Assembly (NCBI GenBank): GCA_904419005.1
Contig: CAJFQI010000003.1
Location: 31,504-95,503, forward strand
Reading direction: 5' to 3'
Source of the DNA: Candidatus Avimonas faecium
GTDB lineage: Bacteria; Bacillota; Clostridia; Oscillospirales; Acutalibacteraceae
DNA: 64,000 bases
Shown: positions 8,131 to 16,635 of the stretch, piece after piece
Layout of the letters: each line of letters starts with the position of its first letter
Position numbering within the stretch: the first letter of the stretch is position 1
The notes under the pieces: generated by a model
What the model saw: only the letters and a program-made list of their open reading frames with translations
Database searches by the model: none
What the model was told of the DNA's origin: nothing
Position numbers and translations under genes: made by a program

Positions 8131-8997
8131 ATGCCGCAGACGTTTTCGCGTCCCCCTCTTCCGCCGAGCCGGGTAATGACCCCCCATCCCGGCGAGGTCC
8201 CGTATTACTCCTTCCCCGCATTTGACGCGCTGCCGTTTGTCCGGCACGGCTTTTCCACCCGCCTGGGCGGGGTGAGCCGCGGGGACTGCGAGAGCATGAA
8301 CCTCAGCTACAGCCGGGGGGACGACCCCGCCGCCGTGCGGGAGAATTTTGAACGCTTCTGCGGCGCGATCGGCGTCAAGGCCGAAAACGTCGTGGTTTCG
8401 GCGCAGGAGCACCATATTAACCTGTACAACGCGACTGCGGCCGACCGCGGCCGGGGCGTGACCCGCCCCAAGGGATATGCCGATGTGGACGGCCTGCTGA
8501 CCGACGAGCCGGACGTGGTGCTCTGCACCCAGTATGCCGACTGCGTCCCCCTCTTTTTCCTGGATCCCGTGCGCCGGGTGGTTGCGACCTCCCACGCGGG
8601 CTGGAAGGGGACGGCGGCCCGGATCGGCGCCGTAACGGTGGAGCGGATGGCCGCGGATTACGGCTGCCGGCGGGAGGATATCCTGGCGGCGGTCGGGCCT
8701 TCGATCGGCCCCTGCTGCTTTGAGGTGGACGCCCCGGTCTGGGAGGTGTTTGCCGCGATGGCCGAGTTTGCCCCGGACGGCGCTCCTGCCTGCGGGCGGG
8801 AGGACGGCGGCGGCAAATACCACGTCGATTTGTGGGAGATGAACCGGCGGATCCTCTGCGCCGCCGGGGTGCGCCCGGAGAAGATTGCCGTGACCGACCT
8901 GTGCACCCGCTGCCATCCGGACGTCTTTTGGTCCCACCGGGCCACCGGCGGCCGGCGGGGGAACCTCGGGGCCTTCCTCTCCCTGACCCAGCGCTGA
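8131..8997 (+). CDS. pgeF: PgeF/YfiH-family multicopper-fold purine nucleosidase/peptidoglycan editing factor
   Basis: Member of the Cu-oxidase_4 (DUF152/YfiH) family. Members are known for adenosine deaminase and phosphorylase activities, or for removing wrongly incorporated serine-containing muropeptides. The metal-site motifs are all visible: AQEHH, QYADCVPLFF, SHAGWKGT, GPSIGPCCFEV and DLCTRCHPDVFWSHR followed by RGN. Its 288 residues are a little longer than typical because of about 30 N-terminal residues. The start is ATG after AAAAAGGA. The gene follows the glycosyltransferase by 115 bases and may be co-transcribed. Confidence 0.9.
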   Translation: MPQTFSRPPLPPSRVMTPHPGEVPYYSFPAFDALPFVRHGFSTRLGGVSRGDCESMNLSYSRGDDPAAVRENFERFCGAIGVKAENVVVSAQEHHINLYNATAADRGRGVTRPKGYADVDGLLTDEPDVVLCTQYADCVPLFFLDPVRRVVATSHAGWKGTAARIGAVTVERMAADYGCRREDILAAVGPSIGPCCFEVDAPVWEVFAAMAEFAPDGAPACGREDGGGKYHVDLWEMNRRILCAAGVRPEKIAVTDLCTRCHPDVFWSHRATGGRRGNLGAFLSLTQR

Positions 8998-9074
8998 GAG
9001 GCGCCCCGCCGCTGTCCCCTCTTTTGCATAGGGGGCGGGAGCAGGATGCAAATATCGCAGGAAGGTGGGAATGG

Positions 9075-10076
9075 ATGATGCCTTACCGCTTGGCGGATAT
9101 GCTTTTGTATTTTTTCCTCTACAGCTTTTTCGGCTGGGTGATGGAAACGGTCCTCTGTTCCGTTCGGGAACGCCGCTTCGTCAACCGCGGCTTCCTGAAC
9201 GGGCCGGTCTGCCCGATCTACGGTTGCGGCGTGCTGCTGATGCTGCTGGCCCTGGTGCCGGTCCGCAACGCCATCCCCCATCCGCTCGCCGCGCTGCCGG
9301 TGGTGTACGTCCTCGGCACGGCCCTGGCGTCGGCGGTGGAATACGTCACCTCCTGGGCGATGGAAAAGCTGTTCCACGCCCGCTGGTGGGATTATTCGCA
9401 TTTCCGTTTTAACCTCAACGGACGGATCTGCCTGCTCATCTCCCTGATTTGGGGGGCGCTGGCGACGGGGTTCCTCTACCTGGTGCAGCCGCTGCTTGAG
9501 CGGCTGGTCGCCTGGCTGTATGGCTGCGCCGGCTGGCTGCCCGGCCTGCTGGCAGGAATTTTTGCCCTGGTGTTTGTGGTGGATCTGGCGGTTTCGGTCC
9601 GCGTCGCCCGGGCGATCGGCAACAAGCTGGAGCAGCTGGAGAAGTGGAGCGAGCTCATCCGCGCCCACCTGGAAAGCCTCGAGCTGCCGTCCAAGCAGGC
9701 GGTGCTGGATAAGCTGGAGTCGGCTTACGCCCGGTATGCGGAGCACAGCGCCCGCCGTGCGCAGGAACGGCGGGAGCGCATTGCCGAGTGGCGCGCCCTG
9801 CCGGAGGAGGACTTCCGCCGCCGCTTGGCCGACACTGCCGCCGAGCTGAAAAAACGCAGGGAGAACGCGATCGCCGGGACACGGGCGCTCCAGCGCCGGA
9901 TGCTCCGTGCCTTCCCGCATCTGAGCCGGCGGGGCAGGGCGGCGGCCCGCAACCTGTTTGAGGATGAGGGGCGTTTGCAGGCAAAGGCGGACACACTGGA
10001 ACCCGGCGGATGCGGGGACAGCGCGGCCGGACCGCCTGAGAAAAAGGAGCCGGCGGAATGCGGGAAGCGTTCCTGA
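9075..10076 (+). CDS. CmpB-like putative ABC transporter type IV membrane protein
   Basis: The N-terminal half matches the PF06541 family (putative ABC-transporter type IV). The first segment LYFFLYSFFGWVMETVLCS is followed by RRFVNRGFLNGPVCPIYGCG, the family signature. Further membrane segments lie at about residues 45-65, 70-92, 115-140 and 150-175. The C-terminal ~150 residues are Arg/Glu-rich and look coiled-coil and cytoplasmic. Two adjacent ATG codons are possible; AGGAAGG fits either. The function is not established in any member I know. It lies directly downstream of pgeF. Confidence 0.82.
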   Translation: MMPYRLADMLLYFFLYSFFGWVMETVLCSVRERRFVNRGFLNGPVCPIYGCGVLLMLLALVPVRNAIPHPLAALPVVYVLGTALASAVEYVTSWAMEKLFHARWWDYSHFRFNLNGRICLLISLIWGALATGFLYLVQPLLERLVAWLYGCAGWLPGLLAGIFALVFVVDLAVSVRVARAIGNKLEQLEKWSELIRAHLESLELPSKQAVLDKLESAYARYAEHSARRAQERRERIAEWRALPEEDFRRRLADTAAELKKRRENAIAGTRALQRRMLRAFPHLSRRGRAAARNLFEDEGRLQAKADTLEPGGCGDSAAGPPEKKEPAECGKRS

Positions 10077-10300
10077 TGGACGTTTAGAGGCATCCGGAGG
10101 CGAAAAGCAATACAGGAAGGGGAAACAAAGCCGGGCGGGTCAGAAAATGCGGCAGGCTTTGCCGGAAACGGCGGCGCCCGGGAAGGACATGGCTCTCCCT
10201 GGCGCCGCTTTGAAAAAAGCGTCTTAGCCGTTTCCGTTTTACTGCCAAACCGGCGGCATGAGAAAGCGGGATTGCCCCAGGGCATACAGGAGAGACAGCG

Positions 10301-10849
10301 ATGATTTTTGAAACCGAACGCTTGCTGTTCCGGGAGATGACGCAAAGCGATTTTCAGGATTTGGCCGAAATTCTGCAAAACCCGAAGGTAATGTATGCTT
10401 ATGAGCATCTTTTCTCCGAACAGGACGTCCAGGAATGGCTTGACCGGCAGATCGGGAGATACCGGAAATACGGCTTTGGCCTGTGGGCTGTTCAATTAAA
10501 GGCTTCCAATGCAATGATCGGGCAGGCGGGGCTTACCATGCAGCCGTATAAGGATACGGAAGTGCTGGAAATCGGCTATTTGCTAAAGGAAGGCTTCTGG
10601 CATTGCGGATACGCAAGGGAGGCCGCTTGCGGCTGCAAAAAATATGCGTTTGAGCGGTTGAACGCCGATACCGTGTATGCGATCATTAAGGCGGATAACG
10701 CCCCCTCTATCAAGGTGGCGGAAAGCATAGGCATGAAGAAGGAAGCGGAATTTTTCACCCGCTATTACCATGGGGACAGGCTCCATTTCCTTTATTCTGC
10801 CCATAGGGAAAGCCCCGCCTTGCAAGCGGGGCCCAATCCCTCCCTATAA
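10301..10849 (+). CDS. GNAT-family N-acetyltransferase (RimJ/RimL-like)
   Basis: Acetyl-CoA-dependent acyltransferase. It opens with FETERLLFREM, typical of the Acetyltransf_3 group. The central strand VLEIGYLLKEGFWHCGYAREA carries the acetyl-CoA pyrophosphate loop, and the late VAESIGMKKE is also characteristic. GC content and codon use are clearly lower than in the neighbours, suggesting recent acquisition. The last ~17 codons overlap a GCCCCGC/GCGGGGC hairpin and look non-conserved, so the C-terminus may have been changed by a frameshift. The substrate is unknown. Confidence 0.85.
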   Translation: MIFETERLLFREMTQSDFQDLAEILQNPKVMYAYEHLFSEQDVQEWLDRQIGRYRKYGFGLWAVQLKASNAMIGQAGLTMQPYKDTEVLEIGYLLKEGFWHCGYAREAACGCKKYAFERLNADTVYAIIKADNAPSIKVAESIGMKKEAEFFTRYYHGDRLHFLYSAHRESPALQAGPNPSL

Positions 10850-10891
10850 ACGAAAAAGCGTGCCCGCGGCGCGTTTGCCGGGACGTATGAT

Positions 10892-11707
10892 TTACAGCTC
10901 CCGGATCCAGCGGGAGGCCCAATCCGGCCAGCCGGCGCAGGCGGGGATGGCCGTCCCGGTTTCCTCGGTCGCCAGGGCGAGGCCGTGGCAGCCGTGGGGC
11001 AGGAGATGCACCTCTGCCGGGATATTCTGCCGCCGCAGCGCGGCGGCCAGAAGGAGGGAATTTTCCACCGGCACGGCATCGTCGTCCCAGGTGTGCCAAA
11101 GGAAGGCGGGCGGGGTGTCCGCCGTCACCTGCTTTTCCAGGCTGACCAGTTCCAGGCACTCCTCGTACCGCTCCCCCAGCAGGCTTTGGAAGGAGCCGCG
11201 GTGGGCGAATTCCCCGGAGGTGATCACCGGGTAGCCGAGGACCATGCCGTTGGGCCGGATGTCCGCCGGCGAAAGCCCCAAAGGGCTGGTGAGGAGCTTC
11301 CGGTTCCAGAACATCCCCAGGCTCCCCGCCAGATGGCCTCCGGCGGAGAAGCCGCAGACGACGATTTTGTCTGGGTCAATCCTCCATTCCGGCGCACGGC
11401 GGCGGACCAGCGCGACGGCACTGGCCAATTCCAGCTGCGGGCCGGGGAAGACCGCCTGCCCGGCGACGGAATAGTGCAGGACGAAGCATTGGAAGCCCTC
11501 CTGAAGGAAGCGCAGGGCCACCCCTTCCCCTTCCCGGTCGGAGAGCGTCTGATAGCCGCCGCCGGGGCAGATCACTACGGCGGGCCGCGGCGGGCTGGGC
11601 AGCTCCCAGTAGGGGGAGCGCAGGTAAGCGTACAGGCAGGGGGAACCCGTGCCGTGTATCCCGGCGCGGGAATAGTCGACGGTGAGCGCGATCTTTTCAT
11701 ACTGCAT
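10892..11707 (-). CDS. Alpha/beta hydrolase (BD-FAE/carbohydrate-esterase-like)
   Basis: Predicted cytoplasmic esterase, 271 residues. The oxyanion-hole strand is VVICPGGGY, the nucleophile elbow is GFSAGGHLAG (Ser as nucleophile), the acid region is WDDDAVP, and the catalytic His lies in HGCHGL near the end. This order and length match endo-xylanase-associated esterases and the acetyl-xylan-esterase-like Axe group. The ATG is preceded by AAAGGAGG at good spacing; the longer upstream frame is ignored. A TATACT hexamer lies at 11771-11776 on the coding strand, but with a poor -35. No signal peptide is seen. A xylo-oligosaccharide link to the GH10 gene 40 kb away is speculative. Confidence 0.86.
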   Translation of the reverse strand: MQYEKIALTVDYSRAGIHGTGSPCLYAYLRSPYWELPSPPRPAVVICPGGGYQTLSDREGEGVALRFLQEGFQCFVLHYSVAGQAVFPGPQLELASAVALVRRRAPEWRIDPDKIVVCGFSAGGHLAGSLGMFWNRKLLTSPLGLSPADIRPNGMVLGYPVITSGEFAHRGSFQSLLGERYEECLELVSLEKQVTADTPPAFLWHTWDDDAVPVENSLLLAAALRRQNIPAEVHLLPHGCHGLALATEETGTAIPACAGWPDWASRWIREL

Positions 11708-11799
11708 GGGGAAGCCTCCTTTGGCGGAGCAGGCGGCCCGCGCCGATTTTTCTCGTATCACTTCCTTATTAGTATAGCGGGGAAAAGGGGAAAAGGAAA

Positions 11800-12178
11800 G
11801 CGGTTTCCGGGCTTCTTTTGGTATTTTCCCCTCTTTTACAGGCCCTTCCGGATGCCGGACTTGCCCCGGCGGAGAGGGCAGGCTGAAAGCGGAAAACGCC
11901 GTGCGGGGCTTTGCCCGTTCCGGAGGGCGATGGAGCCGGTTAGGCCGGTGGCCTTTAGCTGTCCCGGTGAACCGCCCGCCAAGCGGTAAAATGCACGGAA
12001 TAAGGGGGAAGGGGATATGGCGCGGATGACATCGGAGGAAACGGATCCGTGGGATTTGGCGGCGGAAAGATATCGGTCGGGGCACTCCGCCTGAAGCGCC
12101 GCAAACCGGTTTTCGCGTCCTCCCGCCCGTTTGCGGGGGAGCCTCCTCCCGTTCCCGCTTATCCCGCCGGATTCCCTC
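11800..12178. other. Gene-poor intergenic stretch
   Basis: Between the hydrolase promoter region and the ylxM promoter I see no conserved ORF, repeat or RNA. The long frames here have no recognisable similarity. Confidence 0.5.
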
Positions 12179-12207
12179 TTGACAAATGCCGACAAATGCA
12201 GTATAAT
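12179..12207 (+). promoter_or_regulatory. Consensus sigma-A promoter of the ylxM-ffh operon
   Basis: A perfect TTGACA, exactly 17 bases, then a perfect TATAAT. The repeated word GACAAATGC (12181-12189 and 12191-12199) fills part of the spacer. This is the strongest promoter match in the window. Confidence 0.92.
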
Positions 12208-12209
12208 TG

Positions 12210-12232
12210 GTGTAAAGAAAAAAACTTTACAC
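12210..12232 (+). promoter_or_regulatory. Palindrome at the ylxM transcription start
   Basis: GTGTAAAG and CTTTACAC form a perfect 8-bp inverted repeat around seven adenines. It begins two bases after the -10 box, where the transcript should start. It could be an operator or a 5' stabilising hairpin. Confidence 0.55.
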
Positions 12233-12269
12233 TTTAAGGGGCGGCCCGCGGCATAAAGAGGGTGGACAA

Positions 12270-12635
12270 ATGGCGAAAAACCTGGAAATTTCTTTGCTCT
12301 TTGATTTTTACGGCGATATGCTGACCGACAAGCAGCGGGACGCGGTGGAGCTGTATTACAACGACGACCTCTCCTTGGCGGAAATTGCCGAAAACGAGGG
12401 CATCACCCGCCAGGGCGTCCGGGACGCGATCAAGCGGGCGGAGGCGCAGCTTCTGGAAATGGAGGAGCGGCTCGGCCTGGCCCGCCGCTTCCGCAGCATG
12501 CGGGAGGGGCTGGAGTCCATCCGCCAGGCCGCCCGGGATATTGAGGAGCTGAACGCCCGGTTCGGCTACTCCCGCGAGATCGAAGAGAAGGCGCAGGCCA
12601 TCCAGGAGCTTTCCGGGCGGCTCAGCGAGGAGTGA
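12270..12635 (+). CDS. ylxM: YlxM/p13-family DNA-binding protein of the SRP operon
   Basis: Small helix-turn-helix protein (UPF0122) almost always encoded just before ffh in Firmicutes, thought to act with the signal recognition particle. The 121 residues contain the sigma-70 region-4-like helix-turn-helix YYNDDLSLAEIAENEGITRQ (about 31-50), then a long basic/acidic coiled C-terminus. The start is ATG 11 bases after GAGGG. It is the first gene of the operon after the consensus promoter. Confidence 0.93.
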   Translation: MAKNLEISLLFDFYGDMLTDKQRDAVELYYNDDLSLAEIAENEGITRQGVRDAIKRAEAQLLEMEERLGLARRFRSMREGLESIRQAARDIEELNARFGYSREIEEKAQAIQELSGRLSEE

Positions 12636-12688
12636 ACCGGCCGCCGGCGCGCGCCGCATATGATTTTCAGTGATAAAGGGGACTTACC

Positions 12689-14056
12689 GTGGCTTTTGAA
12701 GGGCTTTCCGACAAGCTTTCCGCCGCCTTTAAACGGCTGCGTTCCAAGGGGAAATTGTCCGAATTGGACGTCAAGGAAGCGATGCGCGAGGTGCGCCTCG
12801 CCCTTTTGGAGGCCGACGTCAACTATAAGGTGGCCAAGGATTTTACCAAAACCGTAACCGAGCGGGCGGTCGGCGCCCAGGTGATGGAGAGCCTCACCCC
12901 CGCCCAGATGGTCGTCAAGATCGTCAACGAGGAGCTGACCGCCCTCATGGGCGGGCAGGCGGAACGGCTGGCGACAGCCAGCCATCCCCCCTGCATCGTG
13001 ATGATGTGCGGCCTGCAGGGCGCGGGCAAAACGACCCATACCGGCAAGCTGGGGCGGATGCTCAAGTCCCAGGGCCACCGGCCGTTGCTGGTTGCCTGCG
13101 ACATCTACCGGCCCGCCGCCATCCAGCAGCTGCAGGTGGTGGGGGAAAAGGCGGGCGTCCCGGTCTTTGAGATGGGGACGGCCAACCCAGTGGAGATCGC
13201 CAAAAAGGCGGTCGCCCACGCCCGCGACCACGGCAACGACTACGTTTTGCTCGACACCGCCGGCCGGCTGCATATTGACGAGCAGCTGATGGACGAGCTT
13301 AAGAATATCAAGGCGGCCGTTTCCCCGCAGGAAATCCTGCTGGTGGTGGACGCAATGACCGGCCAGGACGCGGTCAACGCCGCTTCGGCGTTTGACCAAG
13401 CGCTGGGCATCACCGGCGTGATGCTGACCAAGCTCGACGGCGACACCCGCGGCGGCGCGGCGCTTTCGATCCGGGCGGTGACCGGCAAGCCCATCAAGTT
13501 TGCCGGCGTCGGCGAAAAGCTGGACGAGCTGGAGGTTTTCCATCCTGAGCGGATGGCCTCCCGCATCCTGGGGATGGGGGACGTGCTCTCCCTGATTGAG
13601 AAGGCGGAGCAGCAGATCGACCGCAGGCAGGCTGAAGAGCTAGCCCGCAAGATGCAGGAAAACAAGTTTGACCTTAACGATATGCTTGACCAATTTGCCC
13701 AGATCAAGAAGATGGGCAACCTCAAAAGCATGCTCGGCATGCTGCCCGGGATAGGCAAGCAGCTGCAGGATGTCGATATTGACGAGCGGCAGTTTGACCG
13801 GGTGGAAGCAATCATCCTGTCAATGACCCCGGCCGAGCGGGAAAAGCCCGATATCCTCAACCCCTCCCGCAAGCGGCGGATCGCCGCCGGCTCCGGCATG
13901 AAGGTCGAGGATGTGAACCGCCTGATCAAGCAGTACGACGCCATGCGTCAGATGATGAAGCAGGTCAAGGGCTTCGGCAAGGGCAAGAAGAAGCTGCGGG
14001 GGCTGCCGAAAATGCCGTCTATGCCCCCGATGCCCCCGCGGGGCGGCCGTTTTTGA
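12689..14056 (+). CDS. ffh: Signal recognition particle protein Ffh
   Basis: SRP54 GTPase that binds signal sequences of nascent membrane proteins and docks on FtsY. It has the N-domain (residues 1-90) and G-domain motifs [17 protein letters not shown] and [12 protein letters not shown]. The Met-rich M-domain from about residue 330 ends in a tail of [15 protein letters not shown] type. The G1 loop reads [10 protein letters not shown] where TTTAGKLA is more usual, a modest variation. Translation starts at GTG with AAAGGGGA upstream; family homology begins exactly there. At 455 residues the length is normal. It lies between ylxM and rpsP, 53 bases after ylxM. Confidence 0.97.
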   Translation: MAFEGLSDKLSAAFKRLRSKGKLSELDVKEAMREVRLALLEADVNYKVAKDFTKTVTERAVGAQVMESLTPAQMVVKIVNEELTALMGGQAERLATASHPPCIVMMCGLQGAGKTTHTGKLGRMLKSQGHRPLLVACDIYRPAAIQQLQVVGEKAGVPVFEMGTANPVEIAKKAVAHARDHGNDYVLLDTAGRLHIDEQLMDELKNIKAAVSPQEILLVVDAMTGQDAVNAASAFDQALGITGVMLTKLDGDTRGGAALSIRAVTGKPIKFAGVGEKLDELEVFHPERMASRILGMGDVLSLIEKAEQQIDRRQAEELARKMQENKFDLNDMLDQFAQIKKMGNLKSMLGMLPGIGKQLQDVDIDERQFDRVEAIILSMTPAEREKPDILNPSRKRRIAAGSGMKVEDVNRLIKQYDAMRQMMKQVKGFGKGKKKLRGLPKMPSMPPMPPRGGRF

Positions 14057-14124
14057 ATTCTGCCATAAGGTTCCCCTTACTGGTTGAATATATTTTAAAA
14101 GATGAAATTGTTGGAGGTACAGAC

Positions 14125-14364
14125 ATGGCTGTCAAAATCAGACTGCGCCGCATGGGCGCGAAGAAGAACCCGTTTTACCGCATTGTTGTCGCGGATTCCC
14201 GGTATCCCCGCGACGGCCGCTTCATTGAGGAGATCGGCTATTACAACCCGCAGACCGAGCCGGCGGAGATCAAGGTAGACGCCGAGAAGGCGCAGAAGTG
14301 GATGGCCAACGGCGCGCAGCCGACCGATACCGTCAAGGTCCTGCTCAAGAAAGCGGGCGTCTAA
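14125..14364 (+). CDS. rpsP: 30S ribosomal protein S16
   Basis: Complete bS16 of 79 residues, beginning [20 protein letters not shown] and containing the conserved [20 protein letters not shown]. It contributes to 30S assembly. The start has TTGGAGGT seven bases upstream, and the gene is 68 bases after ffh in the same operon. The longer frame beginning before the ribosome site is discarded. Confidence 0.97.
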   Translation: MAVKIRLRRMGAKKNPFYRIVVADSRYPRDGRFIEEIGYYNPQTEPAEIKVDAEKAQKWMANGAQPTDTVKVLLKKAGV

Positions 14365-14441
14365 GGCCGGGATCCGGCTTACAGGGTTTATCCGGATGGG
14401 GGCTTTCCCGTCATCCAGCTTTTAGAAGGGGGTTAAATGCC

Positions 14442-14675
14442 ATGAAAGAACTTTTGGTGTCCATCGCCAAGGGGCTTGTGGAAGATCCCGACGCCGTCGT
14501 CGTGGAACAGGACGAGCCCGCCGAAGACGGAACCATTGTGTTCCACCTGCATGTTGCGCCCGACGATATGGGCCGCGTCATCGGCAAGCAGGGCCGCATC
14601 GCGAAAGCGATCCGCACCGTCATGCGCGCCGCCGCGACCCGCCAGGAAGCCCGCGTTTCGGTGGAAATCGACTGA
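14442..14675 (+). CDS. khpA: KH-domain RNA-binding protein KhpA
   Basis: Single KH-domain protein of 77 residues (YlqC/KhpA), with the GxxG loop in GRVIGKQGRIAKAIR. In Gram-positive bacteria KhpA works with KhpB as an RNA chaperone affecting cell elongation. GAAGGGGG precedes the ATG. In Bacillus the operon continues with rimM, trmD and rplS. Here a terminator follows within 50 bases and those genes are absent, so the operon has been cut. Confidence 0.94.
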   Translation: MKELLVSIAKGLVEDPDAVVVEQDEPAEDGTIVFHLHVAPDDMGRVIGKQGRIAKAIRTVMRAAATRQEARVSVEID

Positions 14676-14718
14676 TTCCGCCGCGCGGCTCCCGGCCTCG
14701 GGGAACTTCCCTCCATGC

Positions 14719-14757
14719 AAAAATCCCGGACGATGCGTCGCCTGGGATTTTTTTATT
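14719..14757 (+). terminator. Terminator after khpA
   Basis: AAAATCCCGG pairs with CCTGGGATTTT (one bulge) across a short GC-rich loop and is followed by TTTTTTATT. It ends the ylxM-ffh-rpsP-khpA transcript. Confidence 0.88.
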
Positions 14758-14965
14758 CCCGTGCGCCGGGCGGGGAGGCACAGCTTCTTCGGGCGGGGGA
14801 TGGGATGCGGTGGAACCGGGCCGGGGCTTGCCGTAGTGCCGGCGGCGCGGTATTCGTCGGCATAGGAACTGCCGGACAGGGCGGGGCCTAACAAGGCTTT
14901 CCCCCATCCGGCGGCCTTCCGCCCCTGCACCGTGAGAAAAGGCGATTGCCGAAGGAGGAGTCATT

Positions 14966-16018
14966 ATGACCCTGCAGGAACTGAAAATCCGCCAAATGAC
15001 CAATCAATATTTGGTCGCCCCATCGGATATGCGCACGGTGGCCCGCGATCTCTGCGGGATTCAAGCGCAGTTTATGGCCAACGCCCTGCATTCCCTCCGG
15101 ATCCGCTGCACGGATTATGACGAAGACGCCGCCAAAAACTTCCTGGTCAAAAATTGGACTATCCGGGGCACTGTCCACGTTTTTGACCAAGAAGACCTGC
15201 CGCTGTTCCTGCATTGCGGAAACGGCGAAGATTACAGGCGGGACGAGTGGAACGGGTATACGTTTTGGGATCAAAAGGGCCAATGGGCCTTAACGCCGGA
15301 GCGGCAGAAATTTTTTGCCGCTGTTATCCGGGAATCACTGGAGGAAGGGCCGCGGACAAGGGACGAGTTGAAAGACCTTTGCCGGCGGCAGGGGATGACC
15401 GAGCCGGAGGAAAGCGGGATGTTTGACCCCTGGGGCGGCGGTATCCGCGAGCTGTGTGAACGCGGGTTCCTAAACTATGTCGTTCAGGAGAAAAAAGCGT
15501 ACTGCCTGGCGCCCCCGTTTTCCCCTATCCCAAAAGAGGAAGCGGAGCTGGAGATCGCGAGGCGGTATTTTACCAACATCGCGCCGGCGACCATCCATGA
15601 CGCTATGTATTTTTTCCGGGTATCCGCCGCGCAGGTCAAAGCCTGGCTGTCCCGGCTGCCGGTAGTATCCGCTCCGTGCGAAGGCAAGACCTATTATTAT
15701 ATTGACAACGGGAAATCCTATGCCCACGATATGCCCCGATGCCTGTTCCTGGCAGGGTTTGACCAGCTGCTGCTGGGGTATGAAAAGAAGGAGAGCCTGT
15801 ACCTGAAGCCGGAACACCGAAGGGCGGTTTTTAACCTCGCCGGTATCGTGATGCCCTCCCTCCTGCTGGACGGGCAGGTGGCCGGCAAATGGAAAAAGAA
15901 GGGCCGCAGGCTGCTTATAGAGCTGTTTGCGCCGGTCGGCCGGAAAGGACGCACCCGCATTCGGCAGAAGGCGGAGGAACTCTGGAAGGACCTTTCCGGC
16001 ATAGAATTCACGGAATAA
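14966..16018 (+). CDS. Winged-helix HTH_42 / AlkZ-like DNA glycosylase
   Basis: 350-residue protein of the winged-helix DNA-binding family PF06224, which includes the AlkZ and YcaQ/AlkX DNA glycosylases that act on alkylated or crosslinked bases. The N-terminal stretch ARDLCGIQAQFMANALHSL holds a Q-A-Q motif (about Q33, Q35) in the position of the catalytic QxQ of AlkZ. The strand RGTVHVF and the motif FDQLLLGY are further family marks. The start is ATG with GAAGGAGG. The gene stands alone between a terminator and a GNAT gene. The repair role is inferred from the family; many close homologues are unstudied. Confidence 0.8.
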   Translation: MTLQELKIRQMTNQYLVAPSDMRTVARDLCGIQAQFMANALHSLRIRCTDYDEDAAKNFLVKNWTIRGTVHVFDQEDLPLFLHCGNGEDYRRDEWNGYTFWDQKGQWALTPERQKFFAAVIRESLEEGPRTRDELKDLCRRQGMTEPEESGMFDPWGGGIRELCERGFLNYVVQEKKAYCLAPPFSPIPKEEAELEIARRYFTNIAPATIHDAMYFFRVSAAQVKAWLSRLPVVSAPCEGKTYYYIDNGKSYAHDMPRCLFLAGFDQLLLGYEKKESLYLKPEHRRAVFNLAGIVMPSLLLDGQVAGKWKKKGRRLLIELFAPVGRKGRTRIRQKAEELWKDLSGIEFTE

Positions 16019-16182
16019 AGCATAGAAAAAGCAAGGGAGACGGCGGCTTCTATACCATCCCCCTCACACCGGCATATTGGCGGACAGGCCGGCGCGGGGA
16101 ATCCGCTGCACTTTCCCGATGTATCCGGCGACCGAGGCTTCCGGCTTGGCGGAGGGAGCGGCCGCCGCCGAAGGAGGAGAGG

Positions 16183-16635
16183 ATGATGCCTACTATTGAG
16201 AGGGTTACGCCGGGCAATTATCCCCTGTTTGACGCCATGGTCTGCTGGCGGGATACCGGCACGGAGCGGCCGCCGTCCCGCGCGCCGGTGTCCCCGGCGG
16301 TCCGGCGGGAGCTGGCGAACCCCAACCTGTTTGTTTACGCCGCCTTGGCGCAGGGCCGCTATGTGGGCTGGATCTCGCTGGTCTATCTGCCGAAGGTGGG
16401 GAAATGGAACGGCCGCGGGCATATCCATGTCGACGAGCTGTGGGTGGCGCCCTCCTACCGCCGCCGGGGGATCGCCAAGGCGCTGATGGCGAAGGCCGAC
16501 GAGCTCCGGGAGGAATGCGGCGCGGCGGGGATCCGGCTGTATGTCGGCGCCCAAAACCCGGCGGCGCAGAAGCTGTATGCGGCCTGCGGCTACCGGACGG
16601 GCGAGGCAGCCTATTTTATGGAGAAGACGCGATGA
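16183..16635 (+). CDS. GNAT-family N-acetyltransferase
   Basis: Compact acetyltransferase of 150 residues. Strand beta 4 reads HIHVDELWVAPSYRRRGIAKALM, with the acetyl-CoA loop RRRGIAKA, and the later AQNPAAQKLYAACGYR is also typical. Two in-frame ATGs are adjacent; AAGGAGGA fits either. The stop overlaps the next start (ATGA), so it is coupled to the P-loop kinase. The substrate is unknown. Confidence 0.86.
   Translation: MMPTIERVTPGNYPLFDAMVCWRDTGTERPPSRAPVSPAVRRELANPNLFVYAALAQGRYVGWISLVYLPKVGKWNGRGHIHVDELWVAPSYRRRGIAKALMAKADELREECGAAGIRLYVGAQNPAAQKLYAACGYRTGEAAYFMEKTR

Noticed and set aside
11836..12195. 119-codon minus-strand ORF before ylxM
   Set aside because: Overlaps the consensus ylxM promoter region and shows no family or ribosome site.
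14800..14830. GGTGGAACCGGG resembling the conserved T-box word
   Set aside because: No specifier stem, no antiterminator/terminator pair and no aminoacyl-tRNA or amino-acid gene downstream.
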